A DNA stretch of 23,206 nt from Ruminococcus flavefaciens (GTDB lineage Bacteria > Bacillota > Clostridia > Oscillospirales > Ruminococcaceae): the NCBI GenBank assembly GCA_002310115.1, contig DBYI01000046.1, positions 1-23,206 on the forward strand. The letters are read 5' to 3'. This document shows, one piece after another, positions 21,923 through 23,206 of this stretch. Made by a program: the position numbers and the translations under genes. The notes under the pieces were generated by a model. It did not search any database. It worked only from the letters and a program-made list of their open reading frames with translations, and was not told the origin of the DNA. Each line of letters starts with the position of its first letter. The stretch's first letter is position 1.

Positions 21923-22591
21923 TTAAATGCATTCGTTCATCTGATTTATCTGTTTCTTCGACCAATTGAAGATAAGGTCTGACAACCTTTCAAAATCAGA
22001 TACTCCGCTGTTTTTTATCTCTATATAAGCAGAGATAATATCCTTTTCACTGTCTTCCACTTTGCAGACAAGCTCCTGAGAATGTGCGATATATTCTCCT
22101 GATTGCAGATACCAGAGTGCCTGTATCACAAAGGAGGCGGATTTATACAAGCCTTTCAGTATTGCTGGATCTTTCTCATATATCAGATTATGAACGCAGA
22201 AATGATAAATATTGCAGACTCCTATCCTGGCTGACCGTCTGATATCATCGTCAGTTATTGGCGGAATAATATCATCAAGAGTCCCGATTATCGATTTCGT
22301 ATCATGATAGAACTGGAACAGATCAGATACCTCCCAGTTTCTGAGGTCGTCTGCATCAGAAAGAAATCCACAGAATAATTCTCTGTATGGAATGGTGTCA
22401 AGCATAGCCCGGTAACGTCTTACATCTTCACACGAAAGATTATCGAGAATAACAACTATATCAATATCACTGCTCTCTGTTGCTTCTCCGCGTGCATAGC
22501 TGCCCTGTAAGCCAACGAAACATACCCTGTCCGGAAAAGTATTTTGCAAAGCTGAGATAAATATATCTATCAAAGATGCTGTATCGATCAT
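21923..22591 (-). CDS. Nucleotidyltransferase-domain protein
   Basis: The 222-residue protein begins with a pol-beta-type nucleotidyltransferase domain. The signature GSYARGEATESSDIDI (30-45) supplies Gly30-Ser31 and the metal ligands Asp42 and Asp44, as in MNT-type and aminoglycoside nucleotidyltransferases. The C-terminal half is helical (about 110-222), similar in layout to the helical partner domain that holds the substrate in antibiotic adenylyltransferases or to a HEPN-like region. There is no adjacent toxin or antitoxin gene. The start follows AGGAG. It could nucleotidylate a small molecule or a protein, and resistance function is not established. Confidence 0.85.
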   Translation of the reverse strand: MIDTASLIDIFISALQNTFPDRVCFVGLQGSYARGEATESSDIDIVVILDNLSCEDVRRYRAMLDTIPYRELFCGFLSDADDLRNWEVSDLFQFYHDTKSIIGTLDDIIPPITDDDIRRSARIGVCNIYHFCVHNLIYEKDPAILKGLYKSASFVIQALWYLQSGEYIAHSQELVCKVEDSEKDIISAYIEIKNSGVSDFERLSDLIFNWSKKQINQMNECI

Positions 22592-22643
22592 ATCTTATCT
22601 CCTGAACAATATGTATTTCTTAATATTATTTGACTGGAAAAAT

Positions 22644-22671
22644 AGTCCTGACAGCCGAAACTGTCAAGACT
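22644..22671 (-). terminator. Terminator of the yjdF-like gene
   Basis: On the minus strand AGTCTTGACAG, loop TTTCGG, CTGTCAGGACT and ATTTTT. One U-G pair is tolerated on this strand but would be a C-A mismatch on the other, so the minus strand is the likely user. Confidence 0.8.
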
Positions 22672-22688
22672 TTTTTTGCAGGAAGCGG

Positions 22689-23105
22689 TCAATGACCTTT
22701 GTGCTTTTCCCTGCGCTTTTGCTGTTTAAGCTCAAACTGACGCTGTTTTTCGGCTTCACGCTGCTCTTTTGTGATCTGCCTGCGTTCGGTCTTCATTTGC
22801 TCCTGCATAAGCTTCAGCGCCTGCTGAGACTTAGTGCCGATACCTGTGGTACTGAGCTGCTTTCGTGCATTGCGCTGCCGCCGTTTGGGATTGTCAGCAG
22901 TCTGCTTTGTTTTTGCCTTGACAGCAGGACTGAACTTCAACTTGTAGTAATGCCTCAGTACATAATCCCAAACTTCACTGTCCTTGGGTTCTGCTCCAAA
23001 TGTGACCTTAGCCGCTGAGAGTTTACTATTTTCGGAGCGTTCAAAAACTCCTACCCAGAAAGGCTCATCGAAAAATACTGTCAGCATACCGTTCGTTTTG
23101 TCCAT
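22689..23105 (-). CDS. yjdF: YjdF/DUF2992 family protein
   Basis: The 138-residue protein opens with the DUF2992 core: MLTVFFDEPFWVGVFER, AAKVTFGAEPKDSEVWDYVL and HYYKLKFSP. It ends in a long basic-acidic helix rich in Lys, Arg, Gln and Glu (ALKLMQEQMKTERRQITKEQ onward), likely a coiled coil or RNA-contacting tail. The frame runs back to 23135, but the ATG at 23105 follows AGGAGG at good spacing. In other Firmicutes this family is the usual gene behind the yjdF riboswitch, which responds to azaaromatic compounds, and the sequence upstream here fits. Biochemical function of the protein is unknown. Confidence 0.92.
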   Translation of the reverse strand: MDKTNGMLTVFFDEPFWVGVFERSENSKLSAAKVTFGAEPKDSEVWDYVLRHYYKLKFSPAVKAKTKQTADNPKRRQRNARKQLSTTGIGTKSQQALKLMQEQMKTERRQITKEQREAEKQRQFELKQQKRREKHKGH

Positions 23106-23111
23106 ATCTTT

Positions 23112-23206
23112 CCCTCCTAAGAATACTACGGACAAAGAACGGACAACCCGGAGGGGCAGGTTACTTACCCTGTATTCACAGGACGGCCGGGCTACCTACC
23201 GGCTCT
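23112..23206 (-). ncRNA. Probable yjdF riboswitch, cut by the window end
   Basis: The minus strand from the window edge to the yjdF ribosome site is G/C-rich and structured: GCCGG/CCCGGC, CCTGT/ACAGG and AACC/GGTT pairings, then GTCCGTTCTTTGTCCG and the AGGAGGG site. Position directly before a DUF2992 gene is the known context of the yjdF motif. The identity is inferred from context and structure, and the 5' part lies outside the window. Confidence 0.65.

Noticed and set aside
21923..22591. Nucleotidyltransferase as part of an MNT/HEPN toxin-antitoxin pair
   Set aside because: No separate partner gene lies beside it. Flanking genes have their own terminators, and the helical part is in the same protein.

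Overview
The window reads as a low-GC Firmicute of class Clostridia, most likely a Ruminococcus or close relative in the Oscillospiraceae. This is an inference from gene content and style, not from a marker gene. The signs are three ECF sigma/anti-sigma pairs of the type common in gut and rumen Clostridia, a T-box leader, strong TTGACA-N17-TATAAT promoters with AGGAGG ribosome sites, a cytoplasmic GH3 glycosidase, a BspA-type leucine-rich-repeat protein, and a yjdF (DUF2992) gene. No rRNA, tRNA, CRISPR array or intact transposase was seen.

Layout. 1-900: a minus-strand operon of a four-helix membrane protein and a small XRE regulator, with three near-identical 16-bp palindromes across its promoter. 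1.1-2.3 kb: a cytoplasmic LRR protein with a zinc ribbon at each end. 2.3-2.8 kb: a Nudix hydrolase. 2.9-5.6 kb: a T-box leader driving an unusual XRE-cupin-acyl-CoA ligase fusion. 5.7-6.5 kb: an alpha/beta hydrolase. 6.6-8.9 kb: a dispersed repeat, then sigma/anti-sigma pair 1. 9.1-10.6 kb: sigma/anti-sigma pair 2 on the minus strand. 11.2-13.5 kb: a GH3 beta-glycosidase. 13.7-14.6 kb: a relic of a DUF4143 ATPase, then a PadR/DUF2812 pair whose DUF2812 gene carries a frameshift. 14.9-16.2 kb: a two-gene operon of an unknown 75-residue protein and a secreted RTX-like protein with fifteen tandem VDPVEEET repeats. 16.6-17.3 kb: a DUF134-NifX-type gene interrupted by one in-frame amber codon. 17.7-18.6 kb: a second full repeat copy touching the stop codon of a lipoprotein gene. 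18.8-20.5 kb: sigma/anti-sigma pair 3. 21.1-21.8 kb: an NADPH-dependent-reductase-like flavoprotein. 21.9-22.6 kb: a nucleotidyltransferase. 22.7-23.2 kb: yjdF with the 3' part of its probable riboswitch.

How it fits together. The most interesting unit is the T-box plus XRE-cupin-AMP-ligase gene. T-boxes sense uncharged tRNA, so this CoA ligase should be made during starvation for one amino acid. In rumen cocci that build branched-chain or aromatic amino acids by activating and reductively carboxylating short carboxylic acids, such wiring would make sense, and the fused DNA-binding and cupin domains suggest a second layer of control. The three sigma/anti-sigma pairs look like paralogous surface-sensing circuits. 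Two share the promoter element ATGCAACC, and all three anti-sigma proteins begin with a similar short acidic motif. Decay and insertion (135-157 bp dispersed repeats, a frameshift, a nonsense codon, an ATPase relic) cluster from about 11 to 18 kb.
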